A stretch of DNA of 64,000 nt from Paenarthrobacter aurescens TC1 (GTDB lineage: Bacteria; Actinomycetota; Actinomycetes; Actinomycetales; Micrococcaceae), in the NCBI GenBank assembly GCA_000014925.1, contig CP000474.1, positions 1,054,001 to 1,118,000 of the forward strand, given 5' to 3'. Below the pieces are notes generated by a model. That model searched no databases, was not told the DNA's origin, and was given only the letters and a program-made list of their open reading frames with translations. Position numbers and translations under genes: made by a program. Numbering within the stretch: position 1 is the stretch's first letter; each line of letters starts with the position of its first letter. Of this stretch, positions 1 through 9,080 are shown in pieces.

Positions 1-1
1 T

Positions 2-559
2 GCCATCGTGGCGGGTATCGGCGTGGCCGTCGTGGTCGGAACGCTCATGGGAAGCGCCGTTCTGGACGTTACCCAAACATTCCCCGACGCGTATCCCTTG
101 TGGATTCAAGCAGTCCTTATTGCTATTGCGGTGGTCGCCATCGGCGTCACCGAGCAGACGCAAATGCGGCTGTTACTCCCGACGGCGGCAGTCGGCATTG
201 TGGGCTTCTTCGTCTTGTGGGGGGTGGGTCAAGCCGGCCTCGGGGACCGCTTGTCGCCCGCCGTCGCGGCCGTGGTTATCGGCTTGTTGGGCCGGGTGGT
301 GGCGCTCAAACTGGGTGCTCCCCAGCTTGTAGTGGCCGTTCCCGCCGCTCTGATTCTGTTGCCCGGTCTGACGATCTTCCGTTCCATGTATGCCCTCACC
401 GTTGAAGGCGGCGACATCCTGCTCGGTGCAGGTGGCATGCTCAACGCCGGTGCCATTGTCCTGGGAGTGGCCGCGGGCATCGTGCTTGGCGACAACCTGG
501 CCAGGCCGCTGACGAAGGGCCTGTCCAGCAACGAACGGCGCAGGGTACGCAGGCGCTAA
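2..559 (+). CDS. ThrE-like threonine/serine exporter family protein, C-terminal part (5' end outside window)
   Basis: The open frame runs in from the left edge, so the 5' part of the gene is missing. The visible 185 residues are almost entirely hydrophobic, with about five membrane helices, and end in a basic tail. The segment with VAVPAALILLPG followed by FRSMYAL resembles the PG-containing membrane block of the DUF3815/ThrE_2 half of threonine/serine exporters, which export these amino acids across the inner membrane. The assignment rests on this motif and topology only. The GTG at position 8 is unlikely to be the true start because the frame is open upstream of it. A strong inverted repeat follows the stop codon. 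Confidence 0.6.
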   Translation, partial: AIVAGIGVAVVVGTLMGSAVLDVTQTFPDAYPLWIQAVLIAIAVVAIGVTEQTQMRLLLPTAAVGIVGFFVLWGVGQAGLGDRLSPAVAAVVIGLLGRVVALKLGAPQLVVAVPAALILLPGLTIFRSMYALTVEGGDILLGAGGMLNAGAIVLGVAAGIVLGDNLARPLTKGLSSNERRRVRRR

Positions 560-568
560 TGACAAAAG

Positions 569-600
569 CGAACGGCGCCGCCATGAGGCGGCGCCGTTCG
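569..600. terminator. Bidirectional rho-independent terminator
   Basis: A perfect 14-bp stem with an ATGA loop lies between the convergent ThrE-like gene and the siderophore-interacting protein gene. The minus-strand transcript runs into CTTTTG after the stem. The plus-strand side has only a short GCTTT. It probably terminates both genes. Confidence 0.8.
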
Positions 601-618
601 GCTTTGAGGACTGAGAGG

Positions 619-1458
619 CTAGATCTGTCCCACTGGGAGCTTCTTCTCTGCCTGGAAGACTTCCTCCACACGACCTTGCGCCCAGTAGCCGGACAGTGAG
701 ACCTGCGAACGCTCCAAACCGCGCTGCACGAAAAAGATCTCGCGGAGTCCCTTCATGTAGCCTCGCTCGCCGTGGGCGAAGACGTCCACGCGTCCGGGCA
801 ACCATTCGGTGGTGCGGAGAGCTTCGAGAAGCAGTTCGCTGGACCCGGCTTGAACGCCCTTGCGCAGGAGCCAATGCAGCTCCACACCGGCGGGCGCGGA
901 AATCGGAAGAATGTCGGCCTCGTTATCCACCTCGAGGAAGACGGTTCCCCGGGCTTCAGGAGCGAGGGCCTCAACGCAGGCCGCAATGGCCGGTATCGCG
1001 GCGTCGTCGCCGGCGAACAGGTACCAATCGGCCGCGGGGGCGGGGTTATACGCGCCGCCCGGGCCCGTGAAGATCAGCGAGTCACCTGGTTTGGCAGCGG
1101 CTGCCCAAGGGCCCGCCAGTCCTTCGTCGCCGTGCACCACAAAGTCGATGGCCAGTTCCTGCGCTTCCAAGTCCACCCAGCGGATGGTGTACGTGCGGGT
1201 GTGGGGCCACTGCTCGCGGGGCATGGTGTCGCGGATGGCCCACAGGTCCAGCGGGAGTTCGTACTCGACGCCCGGTTGCGGAAAGACGATCTTGACGTAG
1301 CGGTCCACGTAGTCGTTGTTCTCGTAGTCGCTGAATCCGGGTCCGCCGGCCACAATCCGCACCATATGCGGTGAGAGGCGTTCATTTCGCAGGACGGTCA
1401 GGTTGACCTGCGGACGGGTTATGCGTGAGGCGGACGAAGTGACGGGGAGAGCAGTCAT
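619..1458 (-). CDS. Siderophore-interacting protein (FAD-dependent ferric-siderophore reductase family)
   Basis: This 279-residue protein matches the ViuB/SIP family. Such flavoproteins release iron from imported ferric siderophores in the cytoplasm using NAD(P)H or ferredoxin. The N-terminal half is the FAD-binding barrel, with the flavin-contacting RTYTIR motif at residues 88-93. The C-terminal half is the NAD(P)H-type SIP domain, with YLFAGDDAAIPA near residue 147 and a late GYWAQGR motif. The ATG at 1458 directly abuts a DtxR/IdeR-like box, leaving no room for a ribosome binding site, so the mRNA may be leaderless. An IdeR-type regulator is encoded at 23203-23898. No siderophore biosynthesis or uptake genes are adjacent. 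Confidence 0.88.
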   Translation of the reverse strand: MTALPVTSSASRITRPQVNLTVLRNERLSPHMVRIVAGGPGFSDYENNDYVDRYVKIVFPQPGVEYELPLDLWAIRDTMPREQWPHTRTYTIRWVDLEAQELAIDFVVHGDEGLAGPWAAAAKPGDSLIFTGPGGAYNPAPAADWYLFAGDDAAIPAIAACVEALAPEARGTVFLEVDNEADILPISAPAGVELHWLLRKGVQAGSSELLLEALRTTEWLPGRVDVFAHGERGYMKGLREIFFVQRGLERSQVSLSGYWAQGRVEEVFQAEKKLPVGQI

Positions 1459-1477
1459 GAAGGTAAGCCTAAGCTAA
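1459..1477 (-). promoter_or_regulatory. DtxR/IdeR-like iron box
   Basis: Read on the minus strand, this 19-mer is TTAGCTTAGGCTTACCTTC. It agrees with the DtxR/IdeR consensus TTAGGTTAGGCTAACCTAA at 15 of 19 positions. It touches the start codon of the siderophore-interacting protein gene and contains a TAGGCT that could act as a -10 element. Iron-loaded IdeR binding here would block transcription, as expected for an iron-acquisition gene. Confidence 0.7.
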
Positions 1478-1527
1478 TTGCCTGCACACCAGCTGGGTAT
1501 GAGTCGAAGGTTACAGTTCGTCGCAAG

Positions 1528-2298
1528 CTACAGAACAGGTAACTCCCAATTGATGGGGTCCGCGCCCAAGCCCACCAGGAGATCGTTGGTCCGGCTAAAA
1601 GGCTTTGAGCCGAAGAAGCCCCTCGAGGCCGAAAGCGGACTCGGGTGGACGGACACGATGGACGGTGCCCCGCCGAGCAATGGCACGACGCCCTCGGCAT
1701 CCTTGCCCCACAGGATTGCGACCAGCGGACTTTGCCGCCCCGCGCCGTCCGTACGGTTTACGACGGCGGTGACGGCCGCCGTCGTGATGGCCTCCCAGCC
1801 CTTGCCGCGGTGGGAGCCTGCGTTCCCCGCTTCGACGCTGAGGACACGGTTCAGCAGCAGGACGCCTTGCTCCGACCAAGCACTGAGGTCGCCGTGGACA
1901 CGTGGCGGCAGGCCGAGGTCGTCATGGAGTTCACGGTAGATGTTGGCGAGGCTTCGGGGAATGGGCCGGGTTGGGCGGGAAACGGCGAAGGAAAGCCCGA
2001 CGGCGTGGCCCGGGGTTGGGTACGGATCCTGGCCGAGAATCAAGACTTTGACGTCGGCCAGAGGCTGATTGAAGGCGCGCAACAGGTTCTTGGCAGCAGG
2101 TAGAACCTGGGTGCCGCTGGATGCTTGGCCGGCTACATAACCCAAGGCTTCCCGGAGTTGGCCCTCAACAGGGCGCAGTGCATCTGCCCAGTCGGGAGCC
2201 ATCAGCTCCTCGAGGGGCAGCTCAAGGAGGGCGGTGAAGCCCGGGTCAGCTGCGTCGGCAGGTTCAAGATCAAAGAGTGCATCCTCACCAGTCACCAC
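1528..2298 (-). CDS. ung: Uracil-DNA glycosylase, family 1
   Basis: This 256-residue enzyme removes uracil from DNA to start base-excision repair. The water-activating motif GQDPYP is at residues 89-94, with the catalytic Asp at 91. The DNA-intercalation motif HPSPLSA starts near residue 218. Both hallmarks of family 1 UDG are intact, and the length is typical for actinobacteria. The reading frame opens with GTG at 2298. An ATG just upstream at 2303 is in a frame that stops after three codons, so GTG is chosen. It is divergent from the DUF3263 gene and monocistronic as far as can be seen. Confidence 0.95.
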   Translation of the reverse strand: MVTGEDALFDLEPADAADPGFTALLELPLEELMAPDWADALRPVEGQLREALGYVAGQASSGTQVLPAAKNLLRAFNQPLADVKVLILGQDPYPTPGHAVGLSFAVSRPTRPIPRSLANIYRELHDDLGLPPRVHGDLSAWSEQGVLLLNRVLSVEAGNAGSHRGKGWEAITTAAVTAVVNRTDGAGRQSPLVAILWGKDAEGVVPLLGGAPSIVSVHPSPLSASRGFFGSKPFSRTNDLLVGLGADPINWELPVL

Positions 2299-2404
2299 GC
2301 CATTGTCTCCCGCGCGGCGCCGCGCCTGCGAATGACACCGTTGTTATTCGCCCGTAACATGGGGGTAGGACATTTTCCCCCAACGAGCGTCGAAGGAGTG
2401 TGCC

Positions 2405-2740
2405 GTGGCAGAACCAGTACCGGAACCGATGGCGTCGCAGAGCGCCGGCTTTGCCCTTGAGGACCTCGCGGCCGAGACCCGTAGTGACTCTCCGTTGAGT
2501 GAACGGGACCAGCAGATGCTGGCGCTGGAGCGGCAATGGTGGAAGTACGCCGGGGCCAAGGAACAGGCTATCCGGGAGCTGTTCGATCTCTCCGCCACAC
2601 ACTATTACCAGATCCTGAACGCGCTCATTGATACCGAGGACGCGTTGGCCCACGATCCCATGCTCGTCAAGAGATTGCGTAGACTACGTACGTCCCGCCA
2701 GCGCGCGAGGACTGCACGTCGCTTGGGGTCCGACGCGTAA
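2405..2740 (+). CDS. DUF3263 domain-containing protein
   Basis: This 111-residue protein contains the conserved block RQWWKYAGAKEQAIRELF followed by HYYQILNALID, the signature of the actinobacterial DUF3263 family. It is a small helical protein of unknown function. The spacing of its helices (AKEQAIRELFDLSATHYYQ) resembles a helix-turn-helix, so DNA binding is possible but unproven. The tail is strongly basic (RRLRTSRQRARTARR). The GTG start at 2405 has an AAGGAG ribosome binding site 7 nt upstream. The LytR_C gene follows 49 nt downstream on the same strand, an arrangement that suggests co-transcription and a possible envelope link. Confidence 0.85.
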   Translation: MAEPVPEPMASQSAGFALEDLAAETRSDSPLSERDQQMLALERQWWKYAGAKEQAIRELFDLSATHYYQILNALIDTEDALAHDPMLVKRLRRLRTSRQRARTARRLGSDA

Positions 2741-2789
2741 ATCGCCAGGCTGATCTGTCAGCAGCAACCAGCAAGGACACAGCTTCACC

Positions 2790-3410
2790 ATGACCAAATA
2801 TGCCAAGGACGAATTCGACCGGGTTCCGCAGAACACGTCCCGTCAAGGCGTTCACCGCGACGCCCAAGAGACCGCACGCCCCACTCTGTGGCCGGTCCTG
2901 ACCGTTGGGGCAGTGGCCTTGGTGCTTGGGCTGGTGGCCTTCCTGATCCTCCCCAACCTTGGGCTGGTAGCACCCAGCGCTTCGTCGAACACCACGACGC
3001 CGGCACCCCAGCAGACATCTACGGCGCCGTCCGCTGAACCCACCGAATCCAGCAGCGCACCTACCGCTTCCAGCGAACCCAGCAGCGAACCGACGCCGTC
3101 GGAATCTCCTTCTGCTACCCCGTCGTCCGCTCCGGTGGATAAGAGCACTCCGGTGGCTGTGTACAACGGCGCGGGGACTGCGGGCTTGGCAGGGCGTGTG
3201 GCAGGCCTCGTCCAGGGCGACGGTTGGGCGCTGAGCACGGTAGGAAACTGGGGCGGACTGCCGCAGCAGACGTCCGTAATCTTCTACAACGCGCCCGAGC
3301 AGAAGGCCAACGCGGAGGCCTTGGGTACGCTACTGGGCATCCAGACCATCGTGGAAACGCCCGAGGTTCAACAGCCGCTGGTGGTTGTGGCCGGGCCCGG
3401 TTACCAATAA
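2790..3410 (+). CDS. LytR C-terminal domain protein, membrane-anchored
   Basis: This 206-residue protein has a cytoplasmic N-terminus, one membrane helix (about residues 35-55), a long Ser/Thr/Pro/Ala/Glu-rich linker (about 65-120) and a C-terminal LytR_C domain. That domain begins with VAVYNGAGTAGLAGRVA and continues through a VIFYNAPEQKANAEAL stretch. LytR_C domains are found outside the membrane, alone or attached to LytR-CpsA-Psr enzymes that ligate polymers to peptidoglycan. This protein has the accessory domain without the catalytic LCP domain. The linker suggests it spans part of the cell wall. It follows the DUF3263 gene closely. Confidence 0.85.
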   Translation: MTKYAKDEFDRVPQNTSRQGVHRDAQETARPTLWPVLTVGAVALVLGLVAFLILPNLGLVAPSASSNTTTPAPQQTSTAPSAEPTESSSAPTASSEPSSEPTPSESPSATPSSAPVDKSTPVAVYNGAGTAGLAGRVAGLVQGDGWALSTVGNWGGLPQQTSVIFYNAPEQKANAEALGTLLGIQTIVETPEVQQPLVVVAGPGYQ

Positions 3411-3582
3411 GCTCCAGGCCCCTTCCGCAGCTGAAATTCCCCAACTCGGTTAAGCCTCAATAACAAAAGCGGTGCCTTGGCCATCCACAGCAGCGCGGTG
3501 CCAGTGACAATGGTTACAGTGGATTAATTCCGGTACGGAGATCCCGGCTACCGGTCTTGGCTACTGCGAAAGTGTGGGCATC

Positions 3583-3786
3583 ATGGCTTTGGGAACCGTC
3601 AAATGGTTCAACGCCGAAAAAGGATACGGCTTCATCACTGTGGATGAATCCGGCGACGACGTCTTTGTGCACTGGTCCGCCATCCAGATGGATGGCTTCC
3701 GCGCCCTCGAAGAAGGTCAGCGGGTTGAGTTCGAACTGGGGGAGGGGCAGAAAGGCCCACAAGCCGAAGGTGTTCGCGTCGCGTAG
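3583..3786 (+). CDS. Cold-shock protein, CspA family
   Basis: This 67-residue protein is one cold-shock (OB-fold) domain that binds single-stranded nucleic acid. RNP1 is visible as KGYGFITV and RNP2 as VFVHWSAI, after the usual [11 protein letters not shown] opening. The C-terminus is short ([10 protein letters not shown]) but within the family range. I chose the ATG at 3583 because it gives the canonical MALGTVKWF start; an in-frame GTG lies 9 nt upstream. The roughly 170-nt stretch before the gene has no other coding sequence and could form the long leader typical of cold-shock genes. Confidence 0.93.
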   Translation: MALGTVKWFNAEKGYGFITVDESGDDVFVHWSAIQMDGFRALEEGQRVEFELGEGQKGPQAEGVRVA

Positions 3787-3864
3787 TTCCGCTCCTGGAT
3801 CCGTGCCCGTCACGTCAGCCCTCGGCTGAAATCCCTTTGTATGTAGAGCAAAGTGGCATCTCTG

Positions 3865-3891
3865 CTTGCACTCTCCCCGGTCGAGTGCTAA
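3865..3891 (+). promoter_or_regulatory. CIRCE element 1 (HrcA operator)
   Basis: The 9-bp arm CTTGCACTC (7 of 9 match to TTAGCACTC), a 9-bp spacer and a perfect right arm GAGTGCTAA match the CIRCE layout. It lies about 220 bp upstream of the groEL start codon. HrcA binding here represses the chaperonin gene under non-stress conditions. The 323-bp gap between csp and groEL holds this site, a second CIRCE and an untranslated leader. Confidence 0.9.
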
Positions 3892-3899
3892 TTATTGAT

Positions 3900-3926
3900 T
3901 TAGCACTCCTATGGTTCGACTGCTAA
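3900..3926 (+). promoter_or_regulatory. CIRCE element 2 (HrcA operator)
   Basis: A perfect left arm TTAGCACTC, a 9-bp spacer and GACTGCTAA (8 of 9) form a second CIRCE. It starts 35 bp after the start of the first. Duplicate operators are known upstream of some actinobacterial groE genes. From the downstream end of this site to the groEL ATG is about 180 nt. Confidence 0.9.
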
Positions 3927-3941
3927 ACCCGGCCCGGCTAA

Positions 3942-5735
<1,794 letters not shown>

Positions 5736-5787
5736 GCCTCCCTGCTGTAGCGATACAGCGCCCAGCCTCACGCTGAACAGCATTACG

Positions 5788-5821
5788 ACGGCGGTCCTCA
5801 CCATGTGGTGGGGACCGCCGT
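5788..5821 (+). terminator. groEL terminator hairpin
   Basis: About 50 nt after the groEL stop lies a 15-bp stem (one G-T pair) around an ATGT loop, followed by TTCTG. The T-tract is short, but the stem is long and GC-rich. Confidence 0.7.
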
Positions 5822-5846
5822 TCTGCGTCGGCACCCCTGGCTGCGT

Positions 5847-5916
5847 CACCCAAGTAGGTAGCAGCAGATGCCCTATTGAGTGTTCAAAACGGCATCTACT
5901 ACGACTCACTTGGGTA
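5847..5916. repeat. 26-bp imperfect inverted repeat with 18-nt loop
   Basis: The arms 5847-5872 and 5891-5916 are inverted copies matching at 19 of 26 positions. They share an outer 8-bp block (ACCCAAGT/ACTTGGGT) and an inner 7-bp block (AGATGCC/GGCATCT). The repeat fills most of the gap between the groEL terminator and the RNase HI gene. It is more AT-rich than its surroundings and lacks a T-tract, so it does not look like a terminator. Confidence 0.6.
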
Positions 5917-5959
5917 CTATCACGGTTTCAGTGTCGGTGTGGTCTGGCAGGATTAACCC

Positions 5960-7087
5960 ATGACGATTATTGCTGCCGCCGATGGTTCCGCCCTCGGTAA
6001 TCCTGGGCCGGCCGGTTGGGCCTGGTACGTTGATGACTCCTGTTGGCGAGCAGGAGGTTGGCCGCACGGTACCAACAACCAGGGTGAACTGATGGCCGTC
6101 CTGGACCTGTTCCGGTCCACGGCCCACGTGCCGCAGGAAGAGCTGCTGATCCTTTGCGACAGCCAATACGTCATCAACTGCATCACCAAGTGGATGCCGG
6201 GTTGGAAACGGAAGGGCTGGCGGAAGGCAGACGGCAAGCCCGTGCTGAACGTGGACCTTCTCAAAGACATTGACCAAGCGATCGTTGGCCGCAAATATAC
6301 CTTCGAATGGGTCAAGGGCCACGCGGGCCACGACCTCAACGAGGCCGCAGACGAGCGTGCTCGCGCAGTTGCCTCGGCCTACCAGCAGGGCGTAGCGCAC
6401 AGGGCCGGCCCTGGGTTCCCCGGTGCGCAGGGGGAGGGTACGGCACAGGCACAGGCACAGGCACAGGCCCAGGCACAGGCCCAGACCAAGGCTCAGGTGC
6501 AAGGCAAGGCACAGACGGATGTTGAGTCTCAGCCGCGTGCGGAAGAGCGCGTGCAGGCCCGTTCGTCCATGCCCGTCCCGGCAACCGCTGCCGCCGGAGT
6601 CTCCCCGGCAGCCGTCGGTTCTGCACCCCCGAAGGCTGACCGCAGCTCCCGGCCGCACTTTGAGCCGACACTCTTTGGCGAGTCCGGCATGTTTGGCCAA
6701 GCTGATCTTTTCAGTGAACTGGATGTTGACGCTTCCACGCAGCAACTGTCGGCTGAGGACACAGTCCTGGCTTTGGAGCGGGAACTGCTCAAGCCTGACG
6801 TGAGGGCTGATATTGGCAGGATCGGCGTGCTGCTCCACCCGGACTTCGCGGAGATTGGCAGCTCGGGCAGGTTCTGGACACGGGACGCCATGATGATGGC
6901 ATTGGAAGAGGACCCCGGCGAACCCACCGAACTGGAACTACTCAGCGCGGACCGGCTCAGCGACAACACCATTTTGCTGAATTACCGCAGCTTCGCGCAC
7001 ACCGGCTCGGCGCTCCGCAGTTCTGTCTGGTTGCTGGACCGCGGTCAATGGCGGCTGCGGTTCCATCAAGGGACTGTTGAGAATTAA
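5960..7087 (+). CDS. Ribonuclease HI fused to a DUF4440/NTF2-like domain
   Basis: Residues 1-140 form an RNase HI domain that cleaves the RNA strand of RNA-DNA hybrids. The catalytic carboxylates are D8 (AADGSALGNPG), E43 (NNQGEL), D67 (LCDSQYV) and D131 (NEAADERA), with the assisting His in VKGHAGH. A low-complexity linker (about 150-245) includes a Gln-Ala repeat encoded by CAGGCA hexamers. Residues about 260-375 resemble the DUF4440/SnoaL NTF2-like fold (LHPDFAEIGSSGRFWTRDAM, then LNYRSF and SSVWLLDRGQWRLRFHQGT). The domain may bind a small ligand or mediate dimerization; its role with RNase H is unknown. The protein is more than twice the length of a plain RNase HI. It stands alone. Confidence 0.85.
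   Translation: MTIIAAADGSALGNPGPAGWAWYVDDSCWRAGGWPHGTNNQGELMAVLDLFRSTAHVPQEELLILCDSQYVINCITKWMPGWKRKGWRKADGKPVLNVDLLKDIDQAIVGRKYTFEWVKGHAGHDLNEAADERARAVASAYQQGVAHRAGPGFPGAQGEGTAQAQAQAQAQAQAQTKAQVQGKAQTDVESQPRAEERVQARSSMPVPATAAAGVSPAAVGSAPPKADRSSRPHFEPTLFGESGMFGQADLFSELDVDASTQQLSAEDTVLALERELLKPDVRADIGRIGVLLHPDFAEIGSSGRFWTRDAMMMALEEDPGEPTELELLSADRLSDNTILLNYRSFAHTGSALRSSVWLLDRGQWRLRFHQGTVEN
6444..6483 (+). repeat. CAGGCA hexamer tandem repeat inside the RNase HI linker
   Basis: Six to seven near-identical CAGGCA/CAGGCC units encode alternating Gln-Ala. Units of 6 nt keep the frame, so slippage would change linker length without breaking the protein. Confidence 0.85.
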
Positions 7088-7200
7088 GCCGGAGAACTAG
7101 CGCCGGATGCGAGTTGTTCCTGACCTGCGAGGCGGCTGCACAGGGGGAAGACAGCCGTCCCGCAGGAGTTCATGGAGCGGGAGAACCGCGCACGGTTCAG

Positions 7201-7491
7201 CTAGTACGTGAAGCGCTGGGTGTTACCTTGCTCCACTTCCACATAGCTTGCGGCAGCTGAGGACAAGGCCATGTTGATGGAAGCCAAGGAGGCTTCAACC
7301 TTGCTCTGCGTCAGCGACCATTCAAGGACAAGCGCCTGAAAATTCGTGGCAGCTGTTCCCCGCCAGGTCGCCTCAAGTTCCTCCAAGCCTCGCCTCATGG
7401 TCTGGACATCAGAACTGATCCGATCAACAGTTCCTTTGACGTTGGCCGACTTGAGCTGGAGCAGTTCGGTATCGACGGAGATGACGCTCAT
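7201..7491 (-). CDS. WXG100-family (ESAT-6-like) protein
   Basis: This 96-residue helical-hairpin protein carries the WRG turn at residues 43-45 and a C-terminal YVEVE, matching the Y-x-x-x-D/E signal for type VII (ESX/WSS) secretion. Length and central placement of W-x-G are typical. A GAAAGG ribosome binding site lies 8 nt before the ATG at 7491. No EccC ATPase, EccD channel or LXG toxin gene lies nearby, so secretion would need machinery encoded elsewhere. It sits just downstream of the histidine kinase gene on the same strand. Confidence 0.92.
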   Translation of the reverse strand: MSVISVDTELLQLKSANVKGTVDRISSDVQTMRRGLEELEATWRGTAATNFQALVLEWSLTQSKVEASLASINMALSSAAASYVEVEQGNTQRFTY

Positions 7492-7599
7492 GGGTGATGC
7501 CTTTCGACGAAGATGTTCCGCGTGTTGCGGTGGGAAGCGTGGGCCACAACATCGAGCCTAAGCAGCCACCCGCAACCGCAGAACAACGGTTCGTCGCTA

Positions 7600-7625
7600 T
7601 GTGGACAACGGGGCTATGTGGATAA
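7600..7625 (-). other. Two DnaA-box-like 9-mers in direct repeat
   Basis: On the minus strand TTATCCACA (7617-7625, perfect DnaA-box consensus) and TTGTCCACA (7600-7608) sit 17 bp apart inside a 14-bp direct repeat (GCTATGTGGAYAAC on the plus strand). The first overlaps the stop codon region of the histidine kinase gene. Binding of DnaA is not shown. Confidence 0.5.
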
Positions 7626-9077
7626 CAGCGCCGCAGATTCCTCATGGTACGGAAGGCTGACCACCAAAGTGGCGCCGCCGCCGTCGGTCTCTCCCACGTC
7701 GACCGTGCCGCCGTGGGAGGCGACAATCGCTGCAACAATCGCAAGGCCGAGGCCGCTGCCGCCCGTCTCCCTGGTGCGTGAGGTATCCGCACGGTAGAAA
7801 CGTTCAAAGATCTTGTTGGTTTCCGTCTCCGGAATGCCCGGCCCGTGATCGCGGATCTCGATGACGGAAACTGAACCCGTCGGGGTCTTTCGAACACCGA
7901 CAGCGAGTTCTATGGGGCTTCCCTCGGGTGTGTACCGCAGCGCATTTCCCACCAAGTTCCCGATGACTTGCCGAAGTTTGGCTTCGTCACCCTGGACCGG
8001 CGCAGCAGTGGGGGAGCTGCCGTCCAGTCCGGTGAGCGTGATGGTCCGGTCTCCGGAGGAGGCCTTGGTATCCACCACAGCATCGTGTGCAAGGAGCTGC
8101 AGGTCCACGGGCTTGAGCTGAAGGGGGCGCTGCTCATCGAGGCGGGCCAGCATCAAGAGGTCTTCCACCATGGAACCCATGCGCTTGGCTTCGCTTTCGA
8201 TCCTGCCCATCGCCATGGCCACGTCCTCCTTGGTGGCCAAGGCTCCGTGACGATACAGCTCCGAGAAGCCGCGAATGGTGACCAACGGCGTGCGCAGCTC
8301 ATGGGAGGCATCGGCCGCGAAGCGGCGCATGCGCCCTTCGGACGCGGCACGGGCAGCGAAAGAGGCCTCGATGTGGGCAAGCATGGCATTCAAAGAGCCG
8401 CCCAGCCGTCCGACCTCGGTGTGAGGGTTATCCACTTCAACGCGGCGGGACAGGTCACCGGCAGCAATGGCCGCGGCCGTCTTTTCCACCTTGGCGAGCG
8501 GACGGAAGGACCGTGCCACAGTCCAGGTGGCGATGAAGAAAGCCAGCACCAGGGTCAACAGGCCCACGCCCACTACCACCAGGACTGCGTGCTCCATCAC
8601 TTTGTCCACTGGTGTGAGCGGCAGCCCAATGATCACTACGCCGTTCTGGCCGTTGGCAGTGACGCCAATGGCCACCACGCGCCAGTTGCTACCGGCGGTG
8701 CCCCTGACCTGGAAGGGGGAGTTACCGCGGAGCTTGGCTTCAGCTGCGGTGATGTTCGCGATCGCGGGACGGTCACTCTGGCTACCGCCGAAGGGATAGG
8801 GCTCCAGCCCGGGTACGTACAGCGTCAGCGAGTAGTCCGTGGGAACTGTGGAGTCAGTGGGAGCCGTAGGGTTGGGCTGCGCCAGCTTGTCAAAGGACTG
8901 CTGGTCCTGCGCCAAGGCGACGGCGGCCTTGAGTTTGTCGTCCACCTGGCCTTGCAGGTAACTCTTGACGAGCGTCAGCGTTCCCGCACCCGTGGCAGCC
9001 AAGGCGAGCAGGAGCAAGCCCATAATGATGGCGACGAGTTGCGACCGCAGGGACGCCGATTTCCAGCGAAGCAGCAA
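7614..9077 (-). CDS. Two-component sensor histidine kinase (MprB/TcrY-like)
   Basis: This 487-residue membrane kinase has TM1 at about 13-36, an extracytoplasmic sensor of about 125 residues, TM2 at about 164-185 and a HAMP linker to about 240. The HisKA domain carries the phosphorylated His in SHELRTP (residues 258-264). An HATPase_c domain follows, with N-box NLVGNALRYTP, G1 DHGPGIPE and G2 GGSGLGLAIV, all intact. It senses an unknown envelope signal and phosphorylates the regulator encoded immediately upstream. Translation seems to begin at TTG 9077, 3 nt after the regulator stop codon, so the pair is translationally coupled. Confidence 0.95.
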   Translation of the reverse strand: MLLRWKSASLRSQLVAIIMGLLLLALAATGAGTLTLVKSYLQGQVDDKLKAAVALAQDQQSFDKLAQPNPTAPTDSTVPTDYSLTLYVPGLEPYPFGGSQSDRPAIANITAAEAKLRGNSPFQVRGTAGSNWRVVAIGVTANGQNGVVIIGLPLTPVDKVMEHAVLVVVGVGLLTLVLAFFIATWTVARSFRPLAKVEKTAAAIAAGDLSRRVEVDNPHTEVGRLGGSLNAMLAHIEASFAARAASEGRMRRFAADASHELRTPLVTIRGFSELYRHGALATKEDVAMAMGRIESEAKRMGSMVEDLLMLARLDEQRPLQLKPVDLQLLAHDAVVDTKASSGDRTITLTGLDGSSPTAAPVQGDEAKLRQVIGNLVGNALRYTPEGSPIELAVGVRKTPTGSVSVIEIRDHGPGIPETETNKIFERFYRADTSRTRETGGSGLGLAIVAAIVASHGGTVDVGETDGGGATLVVSLPYHEESAALLST

Positions 9078-9080
9078 GGG

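Noticed and set aside
6440..6490. Short tandem units in the RNase HI gene considered as a CRISPR-like or regulatory repeat
   Set aside because: The units are in-frame hexamers with no spacers and encode a Gln-Ala linker.
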